Shown here: positions 4,300 through 11,616 of the stretch, piece by piece
Layout: every line of letters begins with the position of its first letter
How positions within the stretch are numbered: the first letter of the stretch is position 1
Assembly: GCA_964497095.1 (NCBI GenBank)
Contig: CAZCCL010000077.1
Span: 1 to 12,733, forward strand
Direction: 5' to 3'
From: CAVPLM01 sp964497095
GTDB taxonomy: Bacteria > Actinomycetota > Thermoleophilia > RBG-16-64-13
DNA length: 12,733 nt
Program-made: the position numbers and the translations under genes
The notes under the pieces: model-generated
What the model saw: the letters and a program-made list of their open reading frames with translations, nothing else
What the model was told of the DNA's origin: nothing
The model's database searches: none

Positions 4300-5442
4300 T
4301 CAGGCGGCATCCGGCTCCCGGCTACGCCGTGAGGGCCGGCTGCCGGCGGTGAGCAGTTTGACGGTGTCCTTCACACGGTCCTGGTAGTTCGCCACGATCT
4401 GATTCCGGACATCATCCAGCAGTTGCTCGTGAGCCTCGAGCACATACCCGGTCACCTGGGGTACGGCCATGTTCATGAATCGACTTAGTTCACCCAACAT
4501 CCTCGCCCGCATCTGGCCCGTGGGGTTCACAAGCCGATCGATGGCTCCTCCCAGGGCCGCTCCTGCAGCTGCCCCGACGAAGGGTAGTGCCAACCCGCTC
4601 GACGCGGCGCTGCCCAATAGCATGCCTGCCGCTCCCAGGGCGGCAGTGTTGCGGCGGCCCCGGCGCAGGGCCGACTCGGTCTGGAACCGAGCCCCCTGCT
4701 GGATCTGGAAGGGGACGACGCTCAAAGGCTGCACCTTCTCCCTTGTCTTGCGTCGCCCCCGTACCCACCCCCAGTAGGCTAGGAACGAAACGACAGCGGC
4801 TATGAGCAGCACCGTCAACGATATCCAACGGCGGACCGGCCCTCCCCAGCCGATGACCACCGTGAGCGCGGCGGCCAAGGCCACCAGCACCCCAAAGAAC
4901 TCCCAGAATCTCCTTCGCCATAGAAAACCGCGCAACTCGTTCCGGTACATCTCATGGAAGACGGCCTGGGTGCTTTGGGCATACCAACTCTCGTAGCTCT
5001 GCAGGATTGAATCACATCGTGTATTGCAATTAATAAACAGCGCATTGATTGTTGCATCCCACGCCAGCCGAAACTTGGTACTGAACTGGCGTAGCTCACT
5101 CCGTGAGGCCGACCGAATGTAGCTCCCCATCCGTGTGTCGAACGCCCCCAGTTGAGCCCGGGTCTCCGCCTCGGCCCAGCGCTGATGCTCCCTGAACTCC
5201 CGGACGATGCGGTCGATCACTTCTCGGAGTTCGCCGGGAATGGGGATGTCGTCTTCGGGGGGGCCCTCCTTGAGGAAGGCCGAGAGGATCTCGTAGGCCG
5301 CCCGGATTCTGATGAACTCGGCCGCCTCGCCCCCCCGGTCCGGGTGGGCTTCGGAGACCAGACGCCGGTAGGCCGCCTTGACCTGGGCCGGCGTCGCATC
5401 TCGGGGCAGGCCAAGGACCTGGTATGCCTCTTGCAGCGTCAC
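4300..5442 (-). CDS. Membrane-anchored J-domain protein
   Basis: Probable DnaK co-chaperone tethered to the inner membrane (380 residues). Residues 1-58 form a J domain: EAYQVLGL, then VKAAYRRLVSEAHPDRGG with the essential HPD at 33-35, which stimulates the Hsp70 ATPase. A charged helical region follows (70-130). Two TM helices lie at about 180-198 and 206-226, and a Gly/Ala-rich hydrophobic stretch at 267-303 resembles a glycine zipper. The C-terminal part is helical. There is no Gly/Phe region or zinc finger, so this is a class C J protein and not DnaJ itself. The GTG at 5442 is chosen because it lies six bases after an extended -10 box; the ATG eight bases upstream is out of frame. Around 5025-5060 a cluster of A/T-rich codons stands out from the gene's GC-rich usage. 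Confidence 0.8.
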   Translation of the reverse strand: MTLQEAYQVLGLPRDATPAQVKAAYRRLVSEAHPDRGGEAAEFIRIRAAYEILSAFLKEGPPEDDIPIPGELREVIDRIVREFREHQRWAEAETRAQLGAFDTRMGSYIRSASRSELRQFSTKFRLAWDATINALFINCNTRCDSILQSYESWYAQSTQAVFHEMYRNELRGFLWRRRFWEFFGVLVALAAALTVVIGWGGPVRRWISLTVLLIAAVVSFLAYWGWVRGRRKTREKVQPLSVVPFQIQQGARFQTESALRRGRRNTAALGAAGMLLGSAASSGLALPFVGAAAGAALGGAIDRLVNPTGQMRARMLGELSRFMNMAVPQVTGYVLEAHEQLLDDVRNQIVANYQDRVKDTVKLLTAGSRPSRRSREPDAA

Positions 5443-5448
5443 GGCGCC

Positions 5449-5457
5449 ATGATAGCA
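5449..5457 (-). promoter_or_regulatory. Extended -10 of a probably leaderless J-domain gene
   Basis: TGCTATCAT on the minus strand is a TGn-TATCAT extended -10 (5 of 6 to consensus). It ends six bases before the GTG start and no Shine-Dalgarno lies between them, which fits a leaderless message. No -35 is recognisable. Confidence 0.45.
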
Positions 5458-5606
5458 GGGGGCGTCGGCGGGACATTCCTAGGGCCTCAGCCATGTGCCT
5501 GATACCTCCTCGGCCGGGGGCGTGACTCCTGCTCGGCCGTGCAGGCAGCGCGAGCCACCACACCGTATTCGTGACGAGAGCACGGTGCGATAGTATGGGG
5601 GCGCCC

Positions 5607-6983
5607 ATGGACCTCCGCTTTGCCATCCGTCGTTCCCTCGCCGCTTTGCGCGTTCCCCAGGCCATACCGGCGGTGGGTTTCCTGGCCGTCATTCTCATCG
5701 GCTCGGCGCTGCTGTGGCTGCCGTGGTCGCACTCGGGGACGCTCGGGTATCTCGACGCCTTGTTCACGTCCACTTCGGCCGTGTGCGTGACCGGACTGGT
5801 CACGGTCAACACCGCCACCGATTACACCATCGCCGGTCAAGTGGTGATCATCATCCTCATACAGATAGGCGGGTTGGGAGTGATGACCTACGCTGCCATG
5901 GCGCTGTCGGTCCTGCGCCGGCGCCTATCGCTGCGCACCCAGGCGGCACTCCACGATTCTCTCTTCCAGAAGGACGAAGCCCGGGACTTCAAACGTCGCT
6001 TCCGACAGATCGTCACCATCACCTTCGCGGTGGAGGCCGTGGGAGCGTTGGTCCTCTTCTTGGCGCTCCTGCCGAGCACCGGAGGCGGTCCCGCTGCCTG
6101 GCGAGCTGTCTTCCACTCCATCTCCGCCTTCTGCAACGCCGGTTTCTCCATCTTTCCCGACAATCTGGTGGACATCCGGAGCAACCACCTCTTCACGACC
6201 ATGATCATGGTCCTCATCGTCCTGGGTGGACTTGGTTTCACCGTGCTGCACGAGCTCAGCGCAGAAGGGGGGCGCATCCTCGGCCGAAGAGACCGCCAGC
6301 GGCCACGCAGGTTCAGCCTTCACACGAATGTGGTGCTGAGGACGAGTCTGATTTTGATCGTCGGCGGGGCCGCTTTGATGCTGTTGTTCGGCATGACCGG
6401 CGGAGAGCAGTCCTGGGGCGGGCGTATCGAGGCCGCCCTCTTCCAGTCGATCACCGCCCGCACGTGCGGCTTCAACACGATAGACATTGCTGCCCTACCG
6501 GTGGCCTCCCTCCTGATACTGGCAGCTCTGATGTTCATCGGCGGCTCGCCGGGTTCCTGTGCCGGCGGGGTCAAGACCAGCTCGCTCGCGGTCGTGTTCG
6601 CCCGCATCCGCAGCTACGTCACGGGGGAGGAAGAGGCGAGTCTGATGGGTCGGAGACTGAACCCTGACCTCATACGCAGCGCGGGGCTGCTGTTCGCCCT
6701 CGCCCTGACGTGGAACCTCGTGGGCCTTATCGTATTGGCTCATTTCGAAAAGGCCCGGGCAGGAGTCGAGCTGCAACATCTTCTTTTCGAGCAGATCTCG
6801 GCATTCGGCACGGTCGGCCTTTCCACCGGCACCACCACGGCCGGGCTGAGCATTCCCGGAAAGCTCTGGATCATCGCTACCATGTATGTGGGCCGCCTGG
6901 GTCCACTGACGCTGGCCAGTCTGGCGATCTACAGAAGGACTTCGCGTATCACGTTCCCAGAAGGGAAGGTAATGATCGGATGA
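5607..6983 (+). CDS. ktrB: K+ uptake channel subunit KtrB/TrkH
   Basis: Membrane subunit of a Ktr/Trk potassium uptake system, 458 residues. It shows the four-fold M-P-M repeat of the superfamily. The selectivity-filter loops are all recognisable: TSAVCVTGLVT (56-66), SAFCNAGFS, TARTCGFNTID and SAFGTVGLSTG, each with the central Gly. The length and the short N-terminus before TM1 match KtrB better than the longer TrkH. Start choice: in-frame GTG 5571 and ATG 5595 also exist, but GGGGG at 5597-5601 sits five bases before ATG 5607 and the protein then begins just before its first helix. A possible -10 (TAGTAT, 5591-5596) would leave almost no leader. Its stop overlaps the next gene's ATG (ATGA), so the two subunits are coupled. 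Confidence 0.93.
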   Translation: MDLRFAIRRSLAALRVPQAIPAVGFLAVILIGSALLWLPWSHSGTLGYLDALFTSTSAVCVTGLVTVNTATDYTIAGQVVIIILIQIGGLGVMTYAAMALSVLRRRLSLRTQAALHDSLFQKDEARDFKRRFRQIVTITFAVEAVGALVLFLALLPSTGGGPAAWRAVFHSISAFCNAGFSIFPDNLVDIRSNHLFTTMIMVLIVLGGLGFTVLHELSAEGGRILGRRDRQRPRRFSLHTNVVLRTSLILIVGGAALMLLFGMTGGEQSWGGRIEAALFQSITARTCGFNTIDIAALPVASLLILAALMFIGGSPGSCAGGVKTSSLAVVFARIRSYVTGEEEASLMGRRLNPDLIRSAGLLFALALTWNLVGLIVLAHFEKARAGVELQHLLFEQISAFGTVGLSTGTTTAGLSIPGKLWIIATMYVGRLGPLTLASLAIYRRTSRITFPEGKVMIG

Positions 6984-7654
6984 GCAGGCGCAAGAAACAG
7001 GTATGTGTCATCGGGCTCGGCCATTTCGGCCGGGAACTGGCCGTAGCCCTTTCCAGCACGTGTGAGGTGCTGGCCATCGACCGCGATTCCGAGTTGGTGA
7101 ACGAGATCGGCGACAGGGTTCACCGGGCGCTCGCGCTGGACATCCGCGACGAGAGCGCCCTGGCCTCGGTCATACCGGAACATATGGACGAGGCCATCGT
7201 GAGCATGGGTGAAAGTCTGGAGTCCAGTATCCTCTGCACCCTGTATCTCAAGCGCTTGGGTGTACCGGTCATCAGGGTGAAGGCCTTGAGCGATGATCAC
7301 GCCGTGGTGCTCCGCCAGGTGGGAGCCGACGAGGTGATCTTCCCGGAGCGCGAGACCGCCCGGCGGGTGGCGGCGCACGTGGTCAATCCCAACTTGCTCG
7401 ATTTCGTCCCCCTGGGCGGTGACTACCAGGTGATGGAGGTCAAGCCGCCCCGGGCTCTCTACGGGCACACCCTCGGCGACCTCAACCTCCGCGCCAGCTA
7501 CGACGTCTTCGTGATCGCCGTCCAGAGGCCGGAGCCCGAGAGCCTGGAGTTCCTTCCCGGCCCCGACTACCGGGTGCGCCTCGGAGACGTGCTGGTGATG
7601 ATCGGGCAGGAGAAGGATCTGTTGAGACTCCAGGAGGGCGCCGACGAGGACTAG
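6980..7654 (+). CDS. ktrA: K+ uptake regulatory subunit KtrA/TrkA (RCK)
   Basis: Cytoplasmic gating ring subunit that binds nucleotides and opens KtrB. The product is 224 residues, the KtrA size; E. coli-type TrkA has two such units in tandem. RCK_N is a Rossmann fold with VIGLGHFG (10-17, GxGxxG) and an acidic Asp34 at the end of the second strand for the ribose of NAD(H) or ATP. RCK_C occupies about 140-220 and ends in the typical YRVRLGDVLVMIG pattern. In other bacteria the RCK_C domain of KtrA binds c-di-AMP; whether this one does cannot be seen. The ATG at 6980 overlaps the ktrB stop by four bases. Both genes together make a complete two-component uptake system. Confidence 0.93.
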   Translation: MSRRKKQVCVIGLGHFGRELAVALSSTCEVLAIDRDSELVNEIGDRVHRALALDIRDESALASVIPEHMDEAIVSMGESLESSILCTLYLKRLGVPVIRVKALSDDHAVVLRQVGADEVIFPERETARRVAAHVVNPNLLDFVPLGGDYQVMEVKPPRALYGHTLGDLNLRASYDVFVIAVQRPEPESLEFLPGPDYRVRLGDVLVMIGQEKDLLRLQEGADED

Positions 7655-7906
7655 ACGATAGGGTTGCCCGGAAGGCCGGTTGCTGCCGACGGCCGGGGTT
7701 GCTATTGTGGGCCTGCCCCGGGCGGGGATGTCATCAGGGCGACGCCAGATCGGATCCGGCCAACGTTCTCGGGACCAGCCCTGTGGTCAACGCTGGAGTC
7801 CTGGTCCGTGTCGCCTGTATGGAAGGTGCTGCGAAGACATCACTGCCGCGGCTGCAGCGTGGGCGTCAAATCGACCGGCGATCGATCCCGACCTGAAGAG
7901 GTGACA
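7655..7906 (+). promoter_or_regulatory. Gap before the MFS gene: weak promoter and inverted repeat
   Basis: The reading frame of the exporter stays open through this gap, but the translation looks non-coding. TTGCTG (7680-7685) and TATTGT (7703-7708), 17 bases apart, form a weak promoter candidate. A small GGCCG/CGGCC hairpin (7674-7694) could end ktrA transcription. ATCGA (7870-7874) and TCGAT (7882-7886) form an inverted repeat of operator size just upstream of the start. None of these is strong. Confidence 0.25.
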
Positions 7907-9454
7907 GTGACCGTAGCGGAAACGGCCATCTCGAGCCCCAGCACGAGGCGCGCGCTCGCGACGCTGAGCGGGGTCCTCTTCCTCACCTTCCTCGACACGA
8001 CCATCATGAGCGTCGCCCTCCAGGATCTGCAGGAGACCCTCCACAGCACGGTGTCGGAGATGCAGTGGATCGTAAACGCCTATGCGCTCATGTTCGCCAG
8101 TCTCATGCTGGCCTTCGGCACTCTCGGAGATCGTCTGGGCCGCAAGCGCGTCATGCTCGGGGGCGTGGTCGTCTTCATCGCCGGCTCCCTCTTTGGAGCC
8201 ATGGCTCCGAACACCGGATCGCTCATCGCGGCCCGAGGGATCATGGGCGTCGGGGCGGCCGCGTGTGAGCCGGGCACGCTCTCCATCCTCCGCCATCTCT
8301 ATCCCGACCGCTCGGCCAGGGCGCGCGCCCTCGGCGTCTGGGCCGCCATCGCCGGTCTGGCCTTGGCCATGGGTCCCGTCGTTGGCGGAGTCTTGGTGGG
8401 GCTCGGTGGTTGGCCGGCCATCTTCTGGTTCAACGTCGCCGCCGGAGTGCTGGCTCTGGGCCTCGCGCAGCGTACCGTCCCGGAGAGTTCCGACCCGGAG
8501 ACCGGCCGCTTCGACTTCGCCGGGTTCATACTCGGACCGACCGCTCTCGCCACGATCGTCTTCGCCATCATTTTGGGTGAGACAGCAGGATACACATCGG
8601 CCCCGGTGCTCGCCCTCTTCGCCATCGGTTTCGCGGCAGGAGCGCTGTTCGTTGCGGTCGAGCACCGCACTCAGGCGCCCATGTTGAAGGTGGAATACTT
8701 CAAGAAGCCTGCGTTCTCGGGATCGCTTTTCGTAGCCTTCGCGGCCTACTTCGGCGTTTTCTCCATCTTCTTCCTGACCGCCCTCTACCTGCAAATCGTG
8801 GTCGGCTACTCGGCCTTCCGCATCGCCACGCTTTTCGTCCCCATGGCGCTCGCGATGATCCTGGCCTCGGCCTTCGCAGGCGCGTGGGTGGCTCGTTCGG
8901 GGCCACGCCTGCCCGTCGCGGTCGGCTGCTTCGCCGCCGGGATCGGCGTGTTGTTCACGCAGTTGGCTTTGGCCGGCGAGGTCACGTTCACGCCGCTCAT
9001 CTTGGCCCTCACTCTGACCGGTGCCGGCTTCGGGATCGTCGTGGTACCGATTACGTCGGTGGCCCTCTCCGTGATCCCGGCCAAGCACTCGGGCATGGCC
9101 GCCTCCGCCACCACCACAAGCCGGGAGGTCGGGACCGTCATAGGGGTGGCGGCACTAGGCTCGCTCTTCAACACGAGGCTGATCGAGTTCCTCACGGAGC
9201 GCCTCATCCAACTGGAAGTGCCCGAAGAGTTCCGCAGCATCGTCATCGACGCGGTGCTGACCGGGCAGTTTTCCACCGGCGCTGAGGAGGCAGAGAAGAC
9301 CTACGGACCTATCGTGGCGAAGGTGGTCAGCGCCGCGTACGATGCCGTGCACAGCGGGGTGAGCTTCGCCCTCTTGGTGGCCGGCTGCGTCATCCTCCTG
9401 TCAGGGCTGGTCGCCTGGCTCACCTTCTCGCCGCGGCGGTTGGAATTGGAGTAG
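7907..9454 (+). CDS. MFS exporter, DHA2 (14-TM) drug:H+ antiporter family
   Basis: Proton-driven efflux transporter of 515 residues, the usual size for 14-helix DHA2 proteins such as EmrB/QacA. LDTTIMSVAL (30-39) in TM1 is the DHA2 signature. GTLGDRLGRKR (71-81) is motif A in the TM2-TM3 loop. GLALAMGPVVGGVL (150-163) is the antiporter motif C in TM5. The substrate cannot be read from the sequence. The GTG at 7907 is chosen because GAAGAGG ends five to six bases before it and the first helix starts about 20 residues later. GTG 7901 is a close alternative. The gene is convergent with the universal stress protein gene. No regulator gene is adjacent. Confidence 0.9.
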   Translation: MTVAETAISSPSTRRALATLSGVLFLTFLDTTIMSVALQDLQETLHSTVSEMQWIVNAYALMFASLMLAFGTLGDRLGRKRVMLGGVVVFIAGSLFGAMAPNTGSLIAARGIMGVGAAACEPGTLSILRHLYPDRSARARALGVWAAIAGLALAMGPVVGGVLVGLGGWPAIFWFNVAAGVLALGLAQRTVPESSDPETGRFDFAGFILGPTALATIVFAIILGETAGYTSAPVLALFAIGFAAGALFVAVEHRTQAPMLKVEYFKKPAFSGSLFVAFAAYFGVFSIFFLTALYLQIVVGYSAFRIATLFVPMALAMILASAFAGAWVARSGPRLPVAVGCFAAGIGVLFTQLALAGEVTFTPLILALTLTGAGFGIVVVPITSVALSVIPAKHSGMAASATTTSREVGTVIGVAALGSLFNTRLIEFLTERLIQLEVPEEFRSIVIDAVLTGQFSTGAEEAEKTYGPIVAKVVSAAYDAVHSGVSFALLVAGCVILLSGLVAWLTFSPRRLELE

Positions 9455-9466
9455 CGCCTCCTTTCC

Positions 9467-9480
9467 ACCGGAGCTCCGGT
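9467..9480. terminator. Perfect 14-base palindrome between convergent genes
   Basis: ACCGGAGCTCCGGT lies 13 bases after the exporter stop and 40 bases beyond the end of the convergent stress-protein gene. It could form a short hairpin on either strand. No T-run follows, so its role as a terminator is only a suggestion. Confidence 0.3.
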
Positions 9481-9519
9481 CGATGAACGCTCGGAGACCT
9501 ACGAGACCGTGGGACTCAC

Positions 9520-9954
9520 TTACCTTCCGCTCAGCGGAGGGACTACGGTGACCGGGCAGGGAGCGTGGTCCGCGACATGCCTGCTCACCGAGCCCAGGAG
9601 GAAACCCGTCAGACCTCCTTGGCCGCGCCTCCCCACCACGGCGAGAACAGCTCCGCGCGCTTCTTGAACCAAGATCTCACCCGCATAGCCGGCGAGGGCT
9701 ACCCCCTCGCACGGTATGTCCGGCTGCAATTCTCCAGCCCTCGCCACCGCTTCGTCTACGATCGCATTGGCCTGCCGAACGTAGACATCGACGACTTCGG
9801 GCGTGACACCCATCTCCGGTTGCGCCATAGCGGGCAACTCCCAGGTCGAGATCACACGTAGGGCGGCCTTGCGTCGGGCGGCTTCCTCCACGGCGAACTC
9901 CAGCGCCGCGCCCGAGGCCTCCGATCCGTCAACACCGACCACGATGGTATCCAT
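9520..9954 (-). CDS. Universal stress protein, ATP-binding UspA family
   Basis: Single-domain cytoplasmic Usp of 144 residues, a normal length. The N-terminus IVVGVDGSEAS is the first strand and loop of the fold. The ATP-binding signature Gx2Gx9G(S/T) is exact: Gly108, Gly111, Gly121-Ser122. That places it in the nucleotide-binding branch rather than the non-binding UspA branch. Proteins of this family aid survival in stress and stasis; the specific target is unknown. The start is firm: a strong GAGGAGGGAG Shine-Dalgarno lies a few bases before the ATG. It is probably transcribed on its own or by read-through from the amidohydrolase gene 147 bases upstream. No clear promoter is seen in that gap. 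Confidence 0.93.
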   Translation of the reverse strand: MDTIVVGVDGSEASGAALEFAVEEAARRKAALRVISTWELPAMAQPEMGVTPEVVDVYVRQANAIVDEAVARAGELQPDIPCEGVALAGYAGEILVQEARGAVLAVVGRRGQGGLTGFLLGSVSRHVADHAPCPVTVVPPLSGR

Positions 9955-10101
9955 GAAAGCTCCCTCCTCGGAAACGAGTCCGCACCGGACGATCCGCCTG
10001 TGCTTCTAGTCCCCTTCAGAACCGGATCCTACGCCTCTTGTCGCCAGGCCGGATCAGCTTCGTGGCCAACGGATCGCCCCTCTCCCGCCAGCCAGGCGCC
10101 T

Positions 10102-11124
10102 TCAAGCACTCAGCTTGAGAAGCCTCCGGACGTTGCCAGCGAAGATCATCTGTTTCTCAGCCCCACTGATATCCATCGCCTCTATGGCACTGATGGTCTG
10201 CGAGTAACTCCTCATGCCGAACTTGGGGTCGCCGAGTGGCATGTCCGCCGCGAAGATGATGTGTTCGGCTCCCCAGAAACTGTAGGCAAGCATCAAAGCT
10301 GGAGTATTGCCGTGGATCGCAGTGTCGTTGTAGAACATCTTGTAATAGTCTATGGGGGCTTTTGTCAGATCTCTGACGTATTCCCCATAGTCGTGGTAGG
10401 AGATATCAAACTGGCTGAAATGTTGGACTATCCGTTGTTCGTAGAATGAGATCATCCCACCCAAATGGTGCGTGACCACTTTCAATCCCGGGAATCTCTC
10501 GAACAGTCCGCTGAACACTATGCGGGTCATCGCGGCCGTCGTCTCGTATGGCCAGCCGAAAGTACTCGATATGGAGTACTTGGATTCGGTCTCGGTCGGA
10601 TACTCCGGATAGTCGTTCCCACGCCAGGGATGGATGTAGACGGGCAGGTCATACGCCGCCATCTTCTCGAAGAGCGGCAGAAATTCCGGCGCGTCCAGAG
10701 GCTTGCCGTTGATATTGCTGTGTACGTAGATCCCTTTGAATCCCAACTCCCCGATCGCCCGGTCGCTCTCCTCCAGAGCCGCCTCGATATCGTTCATGGG
10801 GAGTAGGGCGATCGCGGCCACAAACCTATCCGGGTAGGTACTCACCAGGTCGGCCATCTCGTCGTTGGCCAGCCTGGCCAGTCTAGCTGCGCTTCCGGGA
10901 TCGGCGAAGACCTCCAACGGTGGGACCGGACCGACGGTCAGCACTTGGGCGATCGGTCCGAAGGCGTCCATCACCTGGAAGCGCGCCCCCACATCGAAGA
11001 GCGGCGGGGTATTCCCCAGTATCTGTTTGTAGAATCCGGGGAACTCTCTGCGAAGCGCCTCGCTGTACTTGGGCGGGGAGATGTGAGAGTACCCGTCGAT
11101 CTTTGCTGCGGCCTTCTCGCTCAT
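10102..11124 (-). CDS. Amidohydrolase-2 family metal-dependent hydrolase or decarboxylase
   Basis: TIM-barrel enzyme of 340 residues in the ACMSD/gamma-resorcylate decarboxylase group. Expected metal-site positions: IDGYSHIS (9-16), IHPW with His165, VTHHLGG with His219/His220, and FAADMP with Asp294. The first site normally reads D-x-H-x-H, or E-x-H in decarboxylases. Here it is D10-G-Tyr12-S-His14, so the first His is a Tyr. WRGNDYP (167-173) and a long insert follow the His165 strand. The substrate cannot be predicted. An aromatic or cyclic acid would fit the family. ATG 11124 is chosen for its AGGGGGG eight bases upstream; in-frame ATGs about 33-45 bases upstream are alternatives. No other catabolic genes are nearby. 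Confidence 0.85.
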   Translation of the reverse strand: MSEKAAAKIDGYSHISPPKYSEALRREFPGFYKQILGNTPPLFDVGARFQVMDAFGPIAQVLTVGPVPPLEVFADPGSAARLARLANDEMADLVSTYPDRFVAAIALLPMNDIEAALEESDRAIGELGFKGIYVHSNINGKPLDAPEFLPLFEKMAAYDLPVYIHPWRGNDYPEYPTETESKYSISSTFGWPYETTAAMTRIVFSGLFERFPGLKVVTHHLGGMISFYEQRIVQHFSQFDISYHDYGEYVRDLTKAPIDYYKMFYNDTAIHGNTPALMLAYSFWGAEHIIFAADMPLGDPKFGMRSYSQTISAIEAMDISGAEKQMIFAGNVRRLLKLSA

Positions 11125-11378
11125 CTTCGGAACCCCCCTCGCTCGATCCTTGTCCATCCTCGACATCGGGCCTTGCCCCTCATGAAAGAGGCATACGAAT
11201 ACTACTGGAAAGAAGCGAGCAACGCCCGAGAGTTCGGCGAGCAGTCTCGGGCGGAGCGGACTCGGCGGTTCACGATGAGGGGCGCGAGTCCCAGCCACCG
11301 GGCCCGCGCATCAACGTCGCTACTCCGCCGCAGGACCATGCCACGTTCCCAGAACGAAGAACACCCGTCCTGGGCCTA
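11125..11378. other. Gap upstream of the amidohydrolase, nothing clear
   Basis: 254 bases between the 43-residue protein gene and the amidohydrolase gene, both on the minus strand. The amidohydrolase frame stays open into this stretch, but the translation looks non-coding. TAGTAT near 11198-11203 on the minus strand could be a -10 box without a matching -35. I see no hairpin good enough to call a terminator. Confidence 0.3.
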
Positions 11379-11510
11379 CTACTCGGCGACTTGCTGCTCC
11401 TCTTCGGCTTCGCGCTTCTCAGCCTGCTCGTAATCGGCGGCCTGTTGCTTCTCTTCGGCAGCCTGCTGGCCGGCGGGTTCTTGGACGGCGGATTCTTGCT
11501 GGCCGGTCAT
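11379..11510 (-). CDS. 43-residue Gln/Glu/Ala-rich acidic small protein
   Basis: I do not recognise this protein. It has 43 residues, of which 11 are Glu, 10 Gln and 9 Ala. There is one aromatic (Tyr27), one Pro, no Cys, and a net charge near -9. It is predicted to be soluble and either helical or disordered; there is no signal peptide. It is a credible gene because of its expression signals: a near-perfect TTGACC-16-TACAAT promoter and a perfect AAGGAGGT seven bases before the ATG. A longer in-frame start at 11570 lacks this and is rejected. The start region forms an unusual hairpin (see separate entry). The acidic, Gln-rich composition superficially recalls Pup, but the C-terminal GGE/GGQ is missing. 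Confidence 0.6.
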   Translation of the reverse strand: MTGQQESAVQEPAGQQAAEEKQQAADYEQAEKREAEEEQQVAE

Positions 11511-11531
11511 GGCAGATACCTCCTTGCCATG
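11508..11531 (-). promoter_or_regulatory. Start-codon hairpin with Shine-Dalgarno in the loop
   Basis: On the transcript, CAUGGC (11531-11526) pairs perfectly with GCCAUG (11513-11508), whose AUG is the start codon of the 43-residue protein. The 12-base loop is AAGGAGGUAUCU, so the full anti-16S sequence is exposed while the start codon is held in a 6-bp stem. This could serve as a temperature- or protein-sensitive switch, or simply be a ribosome-friendly display of the Shine-Dalgarno. Confidence 0.5.
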
Positions 11532-11583
11532 TGGAGATGAGACTCGTGTAAGGCCCCTCTCTATTGGCATTCCGTACCAGTAT

Positions 11584-11597
11584 CTGGGGAGACCCAG
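11584..11597 (-). promoter_or_regulatory. Leader hairpin of the small-protein mRNA
   Basis: CTGGG-TCTC-CCCAG on the transcribed strand forms a 5-bp stem with a 4-base loop about 13 bases into the predicted transcript. Together with the start-codon hairpin it gives a structured leader of about 100 bases. No known riboswitch class was recognised. Confidence 0.35.
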
Positions 11598-11616
11598 CTC
11601 ACTCCCGTATAGGTCT

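Noticed and set aside
5714..6667. A 317-codon plus-strand frame inside ktrB
   Set aside because: It is a frame-shifted reading of ktrB, dominated by Arg/His/Gly/Pro, while the ktrB frame contains all four selectivity-filter loops.
7664..7906. N-terminal extension of the MFS protein from a GTG at 7664
   Set aside because: The extra 81 residues look non-coding (Cys/Arg/Gly/Pro-rich), and the good ribosome-binding site is at 7907.
7787..9088. A 433-codon open frame on the minus strand opposite the MFS gene
   Set aside because: Its translation is extremely rich in Arg, Glu, Asp, Gly and His with no hydrophobic core, as expected for a frame antisense to a GC-rich membrane-protein gene. The plus strand has clear DHA2 motifs.
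11379..11510. Prokaryotic ubiquitin-like protein (Pup)
   Set aside because: The size and acidic, Gln-rich composition are superficially similar, but the protein ends VAE instead of GGE/GGQ and no Dop, PafA or Mpa genes are nearby.
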